DNA of 64,000 nucleotides from JACKAQ01 sp965227145 (GTDB lineage: Bacteria > Calditrichota > Calditrichia > RBG-13-44-9 > J075): the NCBI GenBank assembly GCA_965227145.1, contig OZ245730.1, forward strand, positions 558,001-622,000, written 5' to 3'. The translations under genes were made by a program, and so were the position numbers. Below the pieces are notes generated by a model. The model searched no databases, was not told where the DNA came from, and was given only the letters and a program-made list of their open reading frames with translations. This document shows positions 43,497 through 52,285 of the stretch, in pieces; position 1 is the stretch's first letter, and each line of letters begins with the position of its first letter.

Positions 43497-43620
43497 AATT
43501 GCTTACCAAATTGTTCTAACATGATTAACATCAACAATATACAAACTTAAAAAGCGGCGCGATGAGTAACAAAATAATTGTTTAAAATAATAACCTATCA
43601 ATATTATTCATTACAATCAA

Positions 43621-43704
43621 TCCGTAATTGTCGTGTTTTTCGGACGCGCTCTCCGTAATTACGGAGATTCTCTCTGTAATTACGGAGAAACGGTCTCTGT
43701 AATT
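43621..43704. promoter_or_regulatory. Array of CYGTAATT operator-like motifs
   Basis: GTAATT occurs at 43624, 43655, 43676 and 43699 in the same orientation, three of them within CTCYGTAATT-like contexts. The second is a perfect 16-bp palindrome (CTCCGTAATTACGGAG, 43651-43666) and the third nearly so (43671-43688). Copies two to four are 21 and 23 bases apart, about two helical turns. The array lies 125-210 bases upstream of the kinase start. Confidence 0.58.
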
Positions 43705-43736
43705 TGCAGGTGCAACGTAGATTTGTGCAGGCCGCA

Positions 43737-43753
43737 CTACGTAAAATACGTAG
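43737..43753. promoter_or_regulatory. CTACGTA-AAA-TACGTAG palindrome
   Basis: Seven-base arms are exact inverse complements around AAA. It is next to the GTAATT array and may be a second regulator's site. Confidence 0.45.
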
Positions 43754-43941
43754 AAAAATACCGCCTGTTTTCTGTAATCGCGGATTGTATAATTTGGCCG
43801 GTGTTTGTAAGATTTAACGTTCAAACGATATCTCAAATTGTTTGATTGAAAAGGGAGATAGAAGGAAAAAACAAACGCGAGTCAGATAAGGAAGTTATTT
43901 AGAGAGAGAATGTCTTTATTTATAAAGATAATTTAGGAGAG

Positions 43942-43978
43942 AGTCGCCCGGTTTGTTTTTTCCGGGCGACTTTTTTTA
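43942..43978 (+). terminator. Strong plus-strand terminator without an upstream plus-strand gene
   Basis: AGTCGCCCGG and CCGGGCGACT form a perfect 10-bp stem, followed by seven T residues. The nearest plus-strand gene upstream ends at 41686, and minus-strand genes lie between, so it should end a short untranslated or leader-type RNA. Confidence 0.85.
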
Positions 43979-44002
43979 TTACAAAAACGATATTTATTAA
44001 AA

Positions 44003-44032
44003 AAAGCCCTGTTACAATTGTATCAGGGCTTT
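44003..44032 (-). terminator. Terminator of the GH13-like gene
   Basis: AAAGCCCTG and CAGGGCTTT form a 9-bp stem. On the minus strand it lies 17 bases after the stop at 44049 and is followed by a T-run. Confidence 0.85.
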
Positions 44033-44048
44033 TGCTTTTTGCAACCGG

Positions 44049-47000
44049 TTACTTTTTTGTTGGCAATTTTTTGGCTGCATTCGCTGTCTTTTTGAGTTCA
44101 GCATCAGCCTTAGTTGAGGTTTCGGGCAGTTCTTTTTGCTTCGGCGGAATATTTTTTGAGCGTTTGGCCGGCTTATCATCCTTCACCGGAATCACCGCTT
44201 TTGTTTCGCTGCTCTTGGCATTTGTCTTCACTACTTTTTGTTCTGTTTCATCCTTCGCGCTTTTGAGCCTGGCTTTTTTGCTCAGATCAGCGATCAACTC
44301 GTTGACAAGATATTGGGAATTATCCGATGCCTTTTGCCAGTGACGCCGCAGTTTCTGCAATTTTGCGAGTCGTTTGGGCAATTTTTTGGCTGCTTTTTGA
44401 GCAGCCTTGGCGTTTTTCGTATCGGGCAGGTCCGCAAGTTGGTCAATCTTCTGCCAGAGCGAAAATGCTTTTGCAACACAAAGCCAATCGGTCGCCACAG
44501 TGAAAGATTCTTTGTTGAACCAAAGCTGATTTTCAAATTCATTTACGCCGCAAAATTGTTGAAAATCTCCGGATTTGAGCAGCGAATCCATATTTTCGAA
44601 CGCGATAATTTTTGTTGCGCCTTTAATTTTCAGCGGGTTTGGGTGGCGTGTCAGCAATTTCAGCAACGCCGTCGCCTGATCGCTTTGCGTGTCTGACAAA
44701 TCCATATTTCGCAAATTTTTCCGGACCAATTTTCCGAGCATCCATTCATCCAATAAAATTCGGCTGCGCAATTCCGGTTTGGGCAGGTTCTCAAATTCAC
44801 CCAAATGGCGCACAAAAATCCAGTGGATCAGCGTGCCGTAGGTTGCGGTTGCGTTCGCAAAAGTATCTGCCAATTTTTCCAAAAATGCCGCGTATTTTTC
44901 CGATTCACCGGAATAGCGCTCGTTAAGCGTTTCCGGGCGAAACCGCAGCAGCGCATCCAGATCGCGGCGCACGGTTTTGGCGATATCGGGATTCTGTTGT
45001 TCTGATACAGAAATTTTGCCCGCTTCCCGCAAAAATTCGCGATACTGATTCTCGATGTCATCGAGCAGATCGGTTGGTGTTGCTGTTTCGGTTGTTGCTG
45101 CGGCAATTAATTTTTCCAGAATTGCCGGTTGCGAAAACTGGCGGAACGCGTTGTGCAACGGCTGCAAATGGATTTCCCGCAACGTTTCTTCGATGCTGGC
45201 AACGCCTTTTCCGCTGAGCGAATCGCAGAGTTCGCGGTATTTTCCCTCCCGGTCGTACACAGCCCGGAAGTCCAGTAAAACCCTGTGTTTATACGTGCCC
45301 AATTCAATATACATGCCCTGATGCCGCAACTGCTGGCTGTTGTAAATATATTCCAGATTGGTGATGGAATCGCGGAAAATCACAAAATCATCGCCGCCGG
45401 TGGGCAGCGCTAATCCGTCGCCGAGATTTTTCTGAATCAACCGTTTCTGAGCGTCGGACGCATCTTTGTATTCCGGTGATTTTTCCAAAATTGCTGCGGA
45501 CGTGTGAATCCAGCCGCGCGTTTCCGAAAATGAATTGTTGAAAATTACCAGCACCCGTTCTTCGCCGCTGCGGTTGGAATAGGCGAAAACGTTTTCGTTT
45601 ACACTGCCGTTTTCGTCGTATAAATCATACAGCAAAAAATGCTCAACTTCGGCAAACAGATAGCGTTTTTTGAGCAGCGGGAAAATCTCGCGTTCGTGGC
45701 GCGCCACCAGATATTCGTTTGGTGATTCGTCGTAATATGCTTTGCGATATTCCATCCCGTATTTTTCGCTGAAGCCTTCCACCTGTCCGTGCCCGAACAT
45801 CGGTAAACCGGGCATGGTTGCCATCATCACGCAAACGCCGAAATATTTATCGCCGTCGCCGAATTGGTGAATCGCGGTTTCTTCATCGGGATTGTTCATG
45901 AAATTGACGTATCGTTTGAGCACTTCCGGCTCAAATTCGATCGTATTTTTGATGGTGTAGCGATATTTTTTATTTTCTTCATTTTTGAGCATGTTCATAA
46001 ATGCGCTGTTATACACGCGATGCATGCCCAAACTGCGCACAAAATAGCCTTCCATCATCCAGAACGCTTCGGCGAGCAGCAGGGTGTCCGGCACTTCTTT
46101 CGCGACGCGATCGACCACTTCGCGCCAGAATTCTTCGGGAATTTTTTGATCAAATTCCGCTTTGGTGAGTCCGAATTGCGCCCGCGACGGAATATCGCCG
46201 CCGGTGCCGGGCTGCGGAAACCAGAGCCGTTGGTAATGGCGTTTGGCGAGGGTCATCGCGGCATCAAACCGGATGATCGGGAAGCGCCGCGCCACTTTCA
46301 AAATCGTTTGGATCACCGCTTCGCGAACCGCCGGATTGGTGTAATCGAGCTGCGCCGTATCGTTCCACGGCATCGATGTGCCGTCGTTTCCGTGATAAAT
46401 ATAGCGCGTGTCGCCGGTGCGATAATCAATGCGTTTGAAGGTCACCGCTGCATCAGTTCGCTCGAAATAATGGTCTTCTAAAAAAATGCCAATATTGGGA
46501 TCGTCGCTCAGGCTGGCGCCGCTGTAAGTATATGCCGGAAAAGGCGGATAGGGGAGGCTCACAAACCAGTCCGGGTGCGCTTTTACCCAGTTGGAAACGA
46601 TGCCGGTGTGGTTCGGGACCATGTCGCTGGCGAGGCGAATACCGCGTTGCCAGGCGCGTTCGCGCAGATTGCCGTATGCCGGATCGCCGCCGAGTTCCTG
46701 CGCAATCACATAGTCATACAGCGAATACGCGGACGCTTCCGCTTCCGGATTGCCGCACCAGTTTTTGATGGTTTTCGAAGCGGGACTGCGCTCCCAAATA
46801 CCGATCAGCCACAGCCCGGTAAAGCCCTGTGCTGCCAGCCGGTCGAGCTCCGCATCGGGAATCTGGTCGAGCGTTTTGATCTCTTTTTTATATGTTTTGG
46901 ACAACTGATCCAGCCAAACCAGCGTGCTTTTGGCGATGAGCACCAAACGCGGCATCCAGTGCGTGTCCGGGCTGAATGCCTCCGGTTCGTATTCAGCACC

Positions 47001-47951
47001 GACATATTCCGGCGTATGCGTTTCCGCTTTTCCCGGTCCGGGGAAAAAGCGCATCTTGGTTTCCTCTTCCATAAAATCGGCGGCGCGGAGCATGCGGGTG
47101 CCGTAATCTGCGCCGGGAACGCCCCAAAGTTCGGTGAACGCTTCGCCGAGCAGCATTTCCCATTTAATATTGATGAGCGTTGAAAGCTGCGTGCCCCAGG
47201 TTTCCCGCAAAAAATTGAGCTGATCGATCAGCGAACCGGGATTTGCTTTCGCCGGTTGGAGCAGCGCCTGCAGCAAATTCATCCCTTTTCCGGCGGGACC
47301 GAACAGCGGCTGCGCATCAAAAAATGTGTTGAGCGAATTCATCGCTTTGGGATAAACGGTTGCTTCGCGAAGCGGCGTATCATCAAATAATTCCTGATAC
47401 TTAGCGAATGCCGGATTCTGGTTGGAGAGCCACAACAGCATCATTTCTTCCAGCGCGATTTGCCGGTTTTCGCGCCCGTCTGTGGCACCCTGCAAATATT
47501 TTTTGACAGTGATTTTTTTGCGATGCACATCAATCGGCGGAAATTCTTCGACAAAAATTTCCAGCGTTTTGTCAATTTCCTTCCGGGTGAATTGCTGTTC
47601 GAGATTTTCCAGCGCCTCGCGGAACACGTTGGCGTTGCGGGTTTGGCGATACATATCGATCAGGTTGTGCAAAATTTCGTGGATCAAGCCCATCGCGTTC
47701 AGTTCGGCGGCGCTGGCAGCTTTGTCCGCCGGTCGTTTTTCGTTAATTTGTTGGGCAAATAATTGTGCGGCGTAAAAATTCGCAAAAATGACGTTCCCGC
47801 GGATCGTGAACAGCGTTTCATCGAAACCGTATTTTTCCCGCGCTTTCCGGGAAACGTGAAATTCGAGTTCGGGTTGCGGGAGTTGCATCCGGGAAAAATA
47901 TGTATTCTTATGGGAAATCGTAATTTTTACGGGCGTAGATGCAAGGTGCAT
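44049..47951 (-). CDS. Giant GH13 alpha-amylase-family protein
   Basis: This 1300-residue protein has a central GH13 barrel. Conserved regions are seen in order: ASDMVPNHTG (residues 441-450, region I), IRFDAAMTL with nucleophile Asp563 (region II), LLAEAFW with acid/base Glu628 (region III) and FMNNPDEE with Asp689 (region IV). Region IV normally reads NHD; here the histidine position is proline. An unrecognised N-terminal domain of about 330 residues and a long helical C-terminal part ending in a lysine-rich tail make it about twice the usual length. No signal peptide is seen, so it should act in the cytoplasm, perhaps on maltose, trehalose or glycogen-like substrates. GTGGAG supports the start at 47951, although an ATG at 47888 would also give a reasonable protein. 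Confidence 0.82.
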   Translation of the reverse strand: MHLASTPVKITISHKNTYFSRMQLPQPELEFHVSRKAREKYGFDETLFTIRGNVIFANFYAAQLFAQQINEKRPADKAASAAELNAMGLIHEILHNLIDMYRQTRNANVFREALENLEQQFTRKEIDKTLEIFVEEFPPIDVHRKKITVKKYLQGATDGRENRQIALEEMMLLWLSNQNPAFAKYQELFDDTPLREATVYPKAMNSLNTFFDAQPLFGPAGKGMNLLQALLQPAKANPGSLIDQLNFLRETWGTQLSTLINIKWEMLLGEAFTELWGVPGADYGTRMLRAADFMEEETKMRFFPGPGKAETHTPEYVGAEYEPEAFSPDTHWMPRLVLIAKSTLVWLDQLSKTYKKEIKTLDQIPDAELDRLAAQGFTGLWLIGIWERSPASKTIKNWCGNPEAEASAYSLYDYVIAQELGGDPAYGNLRERAWQRGIRLASDMVPNHTGIVSNWVKAHPDWFVSLPYPPFPAYTYSGASLSDDPNIGIFLEDHYFERTDAAVTFKRIDYRTGDTRYIYHGNDGTSMPWNDTAQLDYTNPAVREAVIQTILKVARRFPIIRFDAAMTLAKRHYQRLWFPQPGTGGDIPSRAQFGLTKAEFDQKIPEEFWREVVDRVAKEVPDTLLLAEAFWMMEGYFVRSLGMHRVYNSAFMNMLKNEENKKYRYTIKNTIEFEPEVLKRYVNFMNNPDEETAIHQFGDGDKYFGVCVMMATMPGLPMFGHGQVEGFSEKYGMEYRKAYYDESPNEYLVARHEREIFPLLKKRYLFAEVEHFLLYDLYDENGSVNENVFAYSNRSGEERVLVIFNNSFSETRGWIHTSAAILEKSPEYKDASDAQKRLIQKNLGDGLALPTGGDDFVIFRDSITNLEYIYNSQQLRHQGMYIELGTYKHRVLLDFRAVYDREGKYRELCDSLSGKGVASIEETLREIHLQPLHNAFRQFSQPAILEKLIAAATTETATPTDLLDDIENQYREFLREAGKISVSEQQNPDIAKTVRRDLDALLRFRPETLNERYSGESEKYAAFLEKLADTFANATATYGTLIHWIFVRHLGEFENLPKPELRSRILLDEWMLGKLVRKNLRNMDLSDTQSDQATALLKLLTRHPNPLKIKGATKIIAFENMDSLLKSGDFQQFCGVNEFENQLWFNKESFTVATDWLCVAKAFSLWQKIDQLADLPDTKNAKAAQKAAKKLPKRLAKLQKLRRHWQKASDNSQYLVNELIADLSKKARLKSAKDETEQKVVKTNAKSSETKAVIPVKDDKPAKRSKNIPPKQKELPETSTKADAELKKTANAAKKLPTKK

Positions 47952-48225
47952 TCGGTCATCTCCACAGTTTGATCGATGGTATGGTAAACGCTGAAAATAT
48001 AACTGTTTTCACAACCATATCATAGTCTGCAAACGGATTATTTTCAACGGAATTTTTTATTGATCGATTCTCCCGGTGCACATTGCGCAGCGGTGAACCA
48101 TTTGTGCGCAACTTGGGTTTAACTTGCAATCGCGAAATGCGCGGGATATTTTGGGTGATCCGGATATTGCGTTGCGAAATCAACAACCGGGTTCGATTTT
48201 CCGAAAATTTAACGACTGTAAGTTC

Positions 48226-49137
48226 ATGAAAAACATATACAAACGGCTGGATATTTTTAAATGCGTTCACGAAGCGCACAAAGGATTTGCCAGCCGGATG
48301 TCCGTCCATCACATTGTGAATCACAAAAAATGTTTTCCGAACGGCTGCTATTATTTTAAAGGCAGTTGCAAGCTGTTCGGGCAGGGAAAAGCGTGTTATC
48401 GCGGGTATAAATTTGTCGGGAAAAACTGCAGCGGCTGCCGCTATTTTGACGATCAGCAGATTTTCAACCGCCCGGAATTGCAGGTGGATGCCCCCGAATA
48501 CGACGATTTCAAAATGGAATTGGCCGAATTTGAGGACTGGCTGGAAGAGCGGTTGCACCGCGAGCACGAGATTCACGGAACGGTGGACGGCGTGAAGCCG
48601 TTGTTCCACAAAAAAGTATATTCCAATGGTGAGGGCTTTGCTTTTTCGGGATTTTTGCTGATATTCCGGCAGCTATTTTTCGGGATGGATGTGATGGAAG
48701 ATCACGTTTACGCACGGCTCTCGCCGAAAACCTACCAATCGCTGAAGCTTGGGCGGGGCGATGTGCTCAGCGCACGGGCAACCCTGACGATCGATCGCGG
48801 GCGACTGGTGCTCAAAAAATTGCGGCGAATTGATGTTGAGCAGCGCGGCGAACCGCCACAGTGGGATGCATCCAAAGCGTTGGTTGCGCGGGAAACCGCA
48901 ACGCTGCAGGATAATCAGCCGGAAGGGTGCATCCAATGTCCTTTTGGCGCGCTCATCGATGTGGAAGATACGCGGTACAGCGAGATGAAAACCTATCGCC
49001 AGCTCTATTGCCTCAACGGGATTCCCGATTATCGCGATTGCTATTTGTATCCGTCGTATGCGGATCGTTCCGAAAAATCGAGCAAGTTGCCGTCCAACAG
49101 TGCCTCCTGTATGACGCGGAAGGTGAATGTGACTTGA
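48226..49137 (+). CDS. Cysteine-rich hypothetical protein (303 residues)
   Basis: No family is recognised. Near the N-terminus seven cysteines lie in about 45 residues (CFPNGCYYFKGSC, GKACYRGY, NCSGCRYF), and further cysteines near the C-terminus (GCIQCPFGALI, QLYCLNG, YRDCYLYPSY) suggest zinc or iron-sulfur sites formed between the two ends. The middle is an ordinary mixed domain with an OB-like YARLSPKTYQSLKLGRGD segment. No signal peptide is seen. An in-frame start further upstream (48124) is possible, but ATG 48226 gives a compact protein. Neither has a good ribosome site. It is divergent from the GH13-like gene. Confidence 0.6.
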   Translation: MKNIYKRLDIFKCVHEAHKGFASRMSVHHIVNHKKCFPNGCYYFKGSCKLFGQGKACYRGYKFVGKNCSGCRYFDDQQIFNRPELQVDAPEYDDFKMELAEFEDWLEERLHREHEIHGTVDGVKPLFHKKVYSNGEGFAFSGFLLIFRQLFFGMDVMEDHVYARLSPKTYQSLKLGRGDVLSARATLTIDRGRLVLKKLRRIDVEQRGEPPQWDASKALVARETATLQDNQPEGCIQCPFGALIDVEDTRYSEMKTYRQLYCLNGIPDYRDCYLYPSYADRSEKSSKLPSNSASCMTRKVNVT

Positions 49138-49146
49138 GGCGAGACG

Positions 49147-49174
49147 AAGGCTAAGGCTAAGGCTGAGGCTAAGG
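49147..49174. repeat. Tandem AAGGCT repeat
   Basis: AAGGCT is repeated four times, one unit being GAGGCT, plus a partial unit, right after the stop of the cysteine-rich gene. Confidence 0.8.
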
Positions 49175-49262
49175 AAAGAATAAACAAGTATTTAACCCTC
49201 GCTTCAACCTGGTAATAACTTAAAAATAACCACAACAAACCACTGCACGAAATCGACGAAAA

Positions 49263-50456
49263 ATGACGCTTCCCACTGAACACAATTGCCACATCGATCC
49301 AACGGATATCGAAATTTGCCTCGGCCACGATGAGCCGCTGTACGAGCAAAACGGCACGATGATGCCGCCGGTGTATCAAACCTCGCTGTTTGCCAAAAAA
49401 ACATTTGCGGAACTGGTGAACGCTTTTCCCGCCGAACACCAGAATTACATTTATTCGCGCGGGCAAAATCCGACCGTCGAAGCGCTGGAAAAAAAGCTTG
49501 CTGCGCTCGAACACGGCGAAGCCTGCAAATGTTCAGCGTCCGGCATGGCGGCGGTCAGTTCGCTGTTTTACGGATTGTTGAAACGCGGCGATCACATCCT
49601 TTTTGTGAACAATATTTACGGCCCGACGCTGCAATTGGCCAATCATCTGCGGCGATTCGGCATCGAGCACACCATTTGTTTAAATCGCGATATTGCAGCA
49701 ATTGAACGCGACATTCGTCCTGAAACACGACTAATATATTTCGAAAGCCCCGCGACGATGACGTTCCGGATGCTCGATATCAGCCAACTGGTTGAATTGG
49801 CAAAATCGCGCAATATTCTCACCGCAATCGACAACACCTGGGCAACACCGCTGTTCATGAAACCGCTGGCGATGGGCGTGGATATCTCGCTGCATTCGCT
49901 CACCAAATACGTTGGCGGGCACAGCGATGTGGTCGCCGGTGCGCTGATCACCAACGCCGAATTGCATCGGGAAATTTTCGCAAACGGCTACATGCTCAAC
50001 GGCGGCGCGATGGCGCCGTGGAACGGCTGGCTGCTCATTCGCGGATTGCGAACGCTGCCCAATCGAATGCTGCAGCATCACCGCGACGGACTGCAAATTG
50101 CCAGATTTCTGAGCGATCATCCAACGGTGGCGCGGGTGAATCATCCGGCGTTTGTCGCGGAAGATAGCGACTTGCTGCCCCAGCTTTCCGGTTTCTCCAG
50201 CTTGTTCAGCATCGAGTTGAAAACGGAAAAATTTGCGGATATTTGCAGCTTCATCGACAATCTGCGGCTGTTCCGTACCGGCGTCAGTTGGGGCGGCGTG
50301 GAAAGTCTGGTAATATCGCCATCCAACGGCAGCAACGCGGATGCGCTTCGCCAAAAAGGGATTTCGCCAAGTTTGGTGCGCTTTTCCGTCGGGCTGGAAG
50401 GCGTGGAAGCGCTCACCGCCGATCTCGATCAGGCGTTGTCAAAAATTTCTGTTTAA
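49263..50456 (+). CDS. Cys/Met metabolism PLP-dependent enzyme (trans-sulfuration family)
   Basis: This 397-residue cytoplasmic enzyme belongs to the cystathionine gamma-synthase/beta-lyase/methionine gamma-lyase family. It has the tyrosine/arginine motif YIYSRGQNPT, the cofactor Asp in TAIDNTWATP, Lys215 for the Schiff base in LHSLTKYVGGHSD, and the C-terminal LVRFSVGLEGVE segment that binds the substrate carboxylate. Length is typical. Which of the four related reactions it performs cannot be told reliably from sequence. No other sulfur amino-acid gene is nearby. The start follows a gene-free spacer with the AAGGCT repeat. Confidence 0.9.
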   Translation: MTLPTEHNCHIDPTDIEICLGHDEPLYEQNGTMMPPVYQTSLFAKKTFAELVNAFPAEHQNYIYSRGQNPTVEALEKKLAALEHGEACKCSASGMAAVSSLFYGLLKRGDHILFVNNIYGPTLQLANHLRRFGIEHTICLNRDIAAIERDIRPETRLIYFESPATMTFRMLDISQLVELAKSRNILTAIDNTWATPLFMKPLAMGVDISLHSLTKYVGGHSDVVAGALITNAELHREIFANGYMLNGGAMAPWNGWLLIRGLRTLPNRMLQHHRDGLQIARFLSDHPTVARVNHPAFVAEDSDLLPQLSGFSSLFSIELKTEKFADICSFIDNLRLFRTGVSWGGVESLVISPSNGSNADALRQKGISPSLVRFSVGLEGVEALTADLDQALSKISV

Positions 50457-50467
50457 TGAAAAAATTG

Positions 50468-50540
50468 CAGCAGAGGCACAGAGCGCACGGAGGTTTGTTT
50501 TAGAAATTTTTTCTGTGTTTTCCGTGTCTCTGTGGCAAAA
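50468..50540. repeat. CAGAGGCACAGAGCGCACGG inverted repeat
   Basis: The left arm (GCAGAGGCACAGAGCGCACG) is mirrored by CCGTGTCTCTGTGGC at the right end. It is related in sequence to 8045-8126, again just upstream of a gene start. Confidence 0.6.
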
Positions 50541-50562
50541 AAATTGCGAAAAAAGGTAACGA

Positions 50563-52005
50563 ATGAACCGGAAACTAACCGTAGTTGAATCGATTCTCCC
50601 GTTGATCACCATGTTAGTGTTGCTGTTCGCTGGCGGTTATTTTGCGGAAATCGGCACGGAATTGCTGGTGCTGGTGATGCTCAGCGCCGCGACTGTGGCG
50701 AGCATTTCCGCGATTCGGGTCGGGCGCAATTTTGACGATATCCAAACATCAACCGGTGAAAAACTTGGCGCAGTGTTGCCAATGCTGCTCATTTTGCTGA
50801 CCATCGGGATGCTCATCGGTACGTGGATGATTGCCGGAACCATTCCGCTGATGGTCTATTACGGCATCCAACTGGTTAGTCCGCAATATCTGGTGCTCAC
50901 TGCGTTTTTGGCGACGGCGATGATGTCGCTGTTCACCGGCACATCGTGGGGATCTGCGGGAACGATCGGCGTGGCGCTGATGAGCATGGCTGCTGCGATG
51001 GGCGCACCGCTGGCGCCAACTGCCGGCGCGGTGATTTCCGGGGCGTATTTTGGTGATAAAATGTCACCGCTGTCGGACACTACCAACATCAGCGCGATTG
51101 GCGCGGGCGCGGATTTGTATGATCACGTGCGTCACATGCTCTACACGGCGGTGCCGTCGTTTATCGTTGCGGTGATCGTTTACAGCATTTTCGGGAGCTA
51201 CTCACCGGCAGCCGATGGCGCGCTTTCCGGCAATGCGGCGCTGCTGTTGCGCGAAATCGAGTCGACATTTCAACTGAACTGGCTGGCGCTGTTGCCACCG
51301 GTGATTGTAGTGATCGGCATCGTTAAAAAATATCCGGCGGTTTTGGTGATGGCTGCTTCCTGTGTTATTGCGATGGCGCTGGGTATCGCGCTGCAGGGCT
51401 TCACTTTTGGCGATGCCATTAACGCTGCCGTCAACGGATTCGATGGCAAAATGCTCGTTTCCGTGGGCGGCGATCCGTCGGCAATCAGCGAAAATTTCGG
51501 GAAATTGCTCAATCGCGGCGGGCTGTTTTCTATGGTGAATAATTTGCTGCTGATTATCGCGGCGTTTCTGTTGGCCGGCGCGATGGACGTTTCCGGTGCG
51601 CTCGACAATATTATTCACAGTTTGTTAAGCTACGCAAAATCGACGTTTGGGTTGATCGCGGCAACCATGGCTTCCGGCGGAGTGATGATCGCAATCACCA
51701 GTCACGGCGGCGTTACCGCACTCATCGTCGGCGGATTGTTTCAGAAAGCGTATGCCGAACGCGGTTTTGCGCCGGAAAATTTATCGCGCTCATTGGAAGA
51801 TTCCGTCACCATCACCGAACCGCTGATGCCGTGGACGGTTTCAGCTATTTTTATGGCCGGAACAGTTGGCGTTTCCACGCTGGAATATCTGCCGTGGGCG
51901 ACATTTTGTTACACCGGAACGCTGTTTTCGCTGCTGCTGGCTGCCGGATATAATTTCACAAAATTCGGGTTAAAAACGCAGCTTCAACCTGCTCCAACAA
52001 TTTAA
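50563..52005 (+). CDS. nhaC: Na+/H+ antiporter, NhaC family
   Basis: This 480-residue inner-membrane protein has about twelve hydrophobic segments and matches the NhaC family. Typical motifs are FTGTSWGSAGTIGVAL and the GDKMSPLSDTTN segment that carries the conserved acidic residue of the transport site. It probably exchanges sodium for protons; some members instead exchange malate and lactate. Length is normal. The gene stands alone between a dispersed repeat and a 280-base spacer. Confidence 0.88.
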   Translation: MNRKLTVVESILPLITMLVLLFAGGYFAEIGTELLVLVMLSAATVASISAIRVGRNFDDIQTSTGEKLGAVLPMLLILLTIGMLIGTWMIAGTIPLMVYYGIQLVSPQYLVLTAFLATAMMSLFTGTSWGSAGTIGVALMSMAAAMGAPLAPTAGAVISGAYFGDKMSPLSDTTNISAIGAGADLYDHVRHMLYTAVPSFIVAVIVYSIFGSYSPAADGALSGNAALLLREIESTFQLNWLALLPPVIVVIGIVKKYPAVLVMAASCVIAMALGIALQGFTFGDAINAAVNGFDGKMLVSVGGDPSAISENFGKLLNRGGLFSMVNNLLLIIAAFLLAGAMDVSGALDNIIHSLLSYAKSTFGLIAATMASGGVMIAITSHGGVTALIVGGLFQKAYAERGFAPENLSRSLEDSVTITEPLMPWTVSAIFMAGTVGVSTLEYLPWATFCYTGTLFSLLLAAGYNFTKFGLKTQLQPAPTI

Positions 52006-52285
52006 TTCGATCAACTGTCACATCTCAAATGTCTTTCCCGAATGCTGTATCAAAGCTGTCTGGTGGTTACATAAGTGCAAATGATGCACCTTTGTGCATA
52101 GTCTGTCGGGCATTTTTGTGGGGTACTAAAAATTGATCTCATTTAAATCTTTGTAAATATTGGGTTTGTGCGACTTGTGCAAAAAAAGGATGTCCGGTAC
52201 AAATTTTGTCTATTATTCTCTGTTAACTGAGATGAAATTATTTTCATGCAATATAAACCTAACACAACAAATTTGAGGTAACATT
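52006..52285. other. AT-rich spacer before the sorted DNRLRE protein
   Basis: No gene is seen in this 280-base stretch. A small dyad (ATGATGCACC with TTTGTGCATAG) lies near 52080-52102, and a ribosome site (GAGGTAAC) precedes the next start. Confidence 0.5.

Larger units (their letters stand above)
43497..44048. other. 552-base non-coding region with dyads and two terminators
   Basis: No credible protein gene was found. The left half, upstream of the kinase gene, holds repeated GTAATT motifs and two palindromes. The right half holds a plus-strand terminator with no gene in front of it, and the minus-strand terminator of the GH13-like gene. Confidence 0.7.

Noticed and set aside
43582..43836. 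Minus-strand frame of 84 codons upstream of the NarL-type kinase
   Set aside because: It runs through the palindrome array, and its repetitive product (SVITERISVITES) just reflects the repeated DNA.
43633..43845. Plus-strand frame of 70 codons in the same region
   Set aside because: Same reason: it is the repeated DNA read on the other strand, with no ribosome site.
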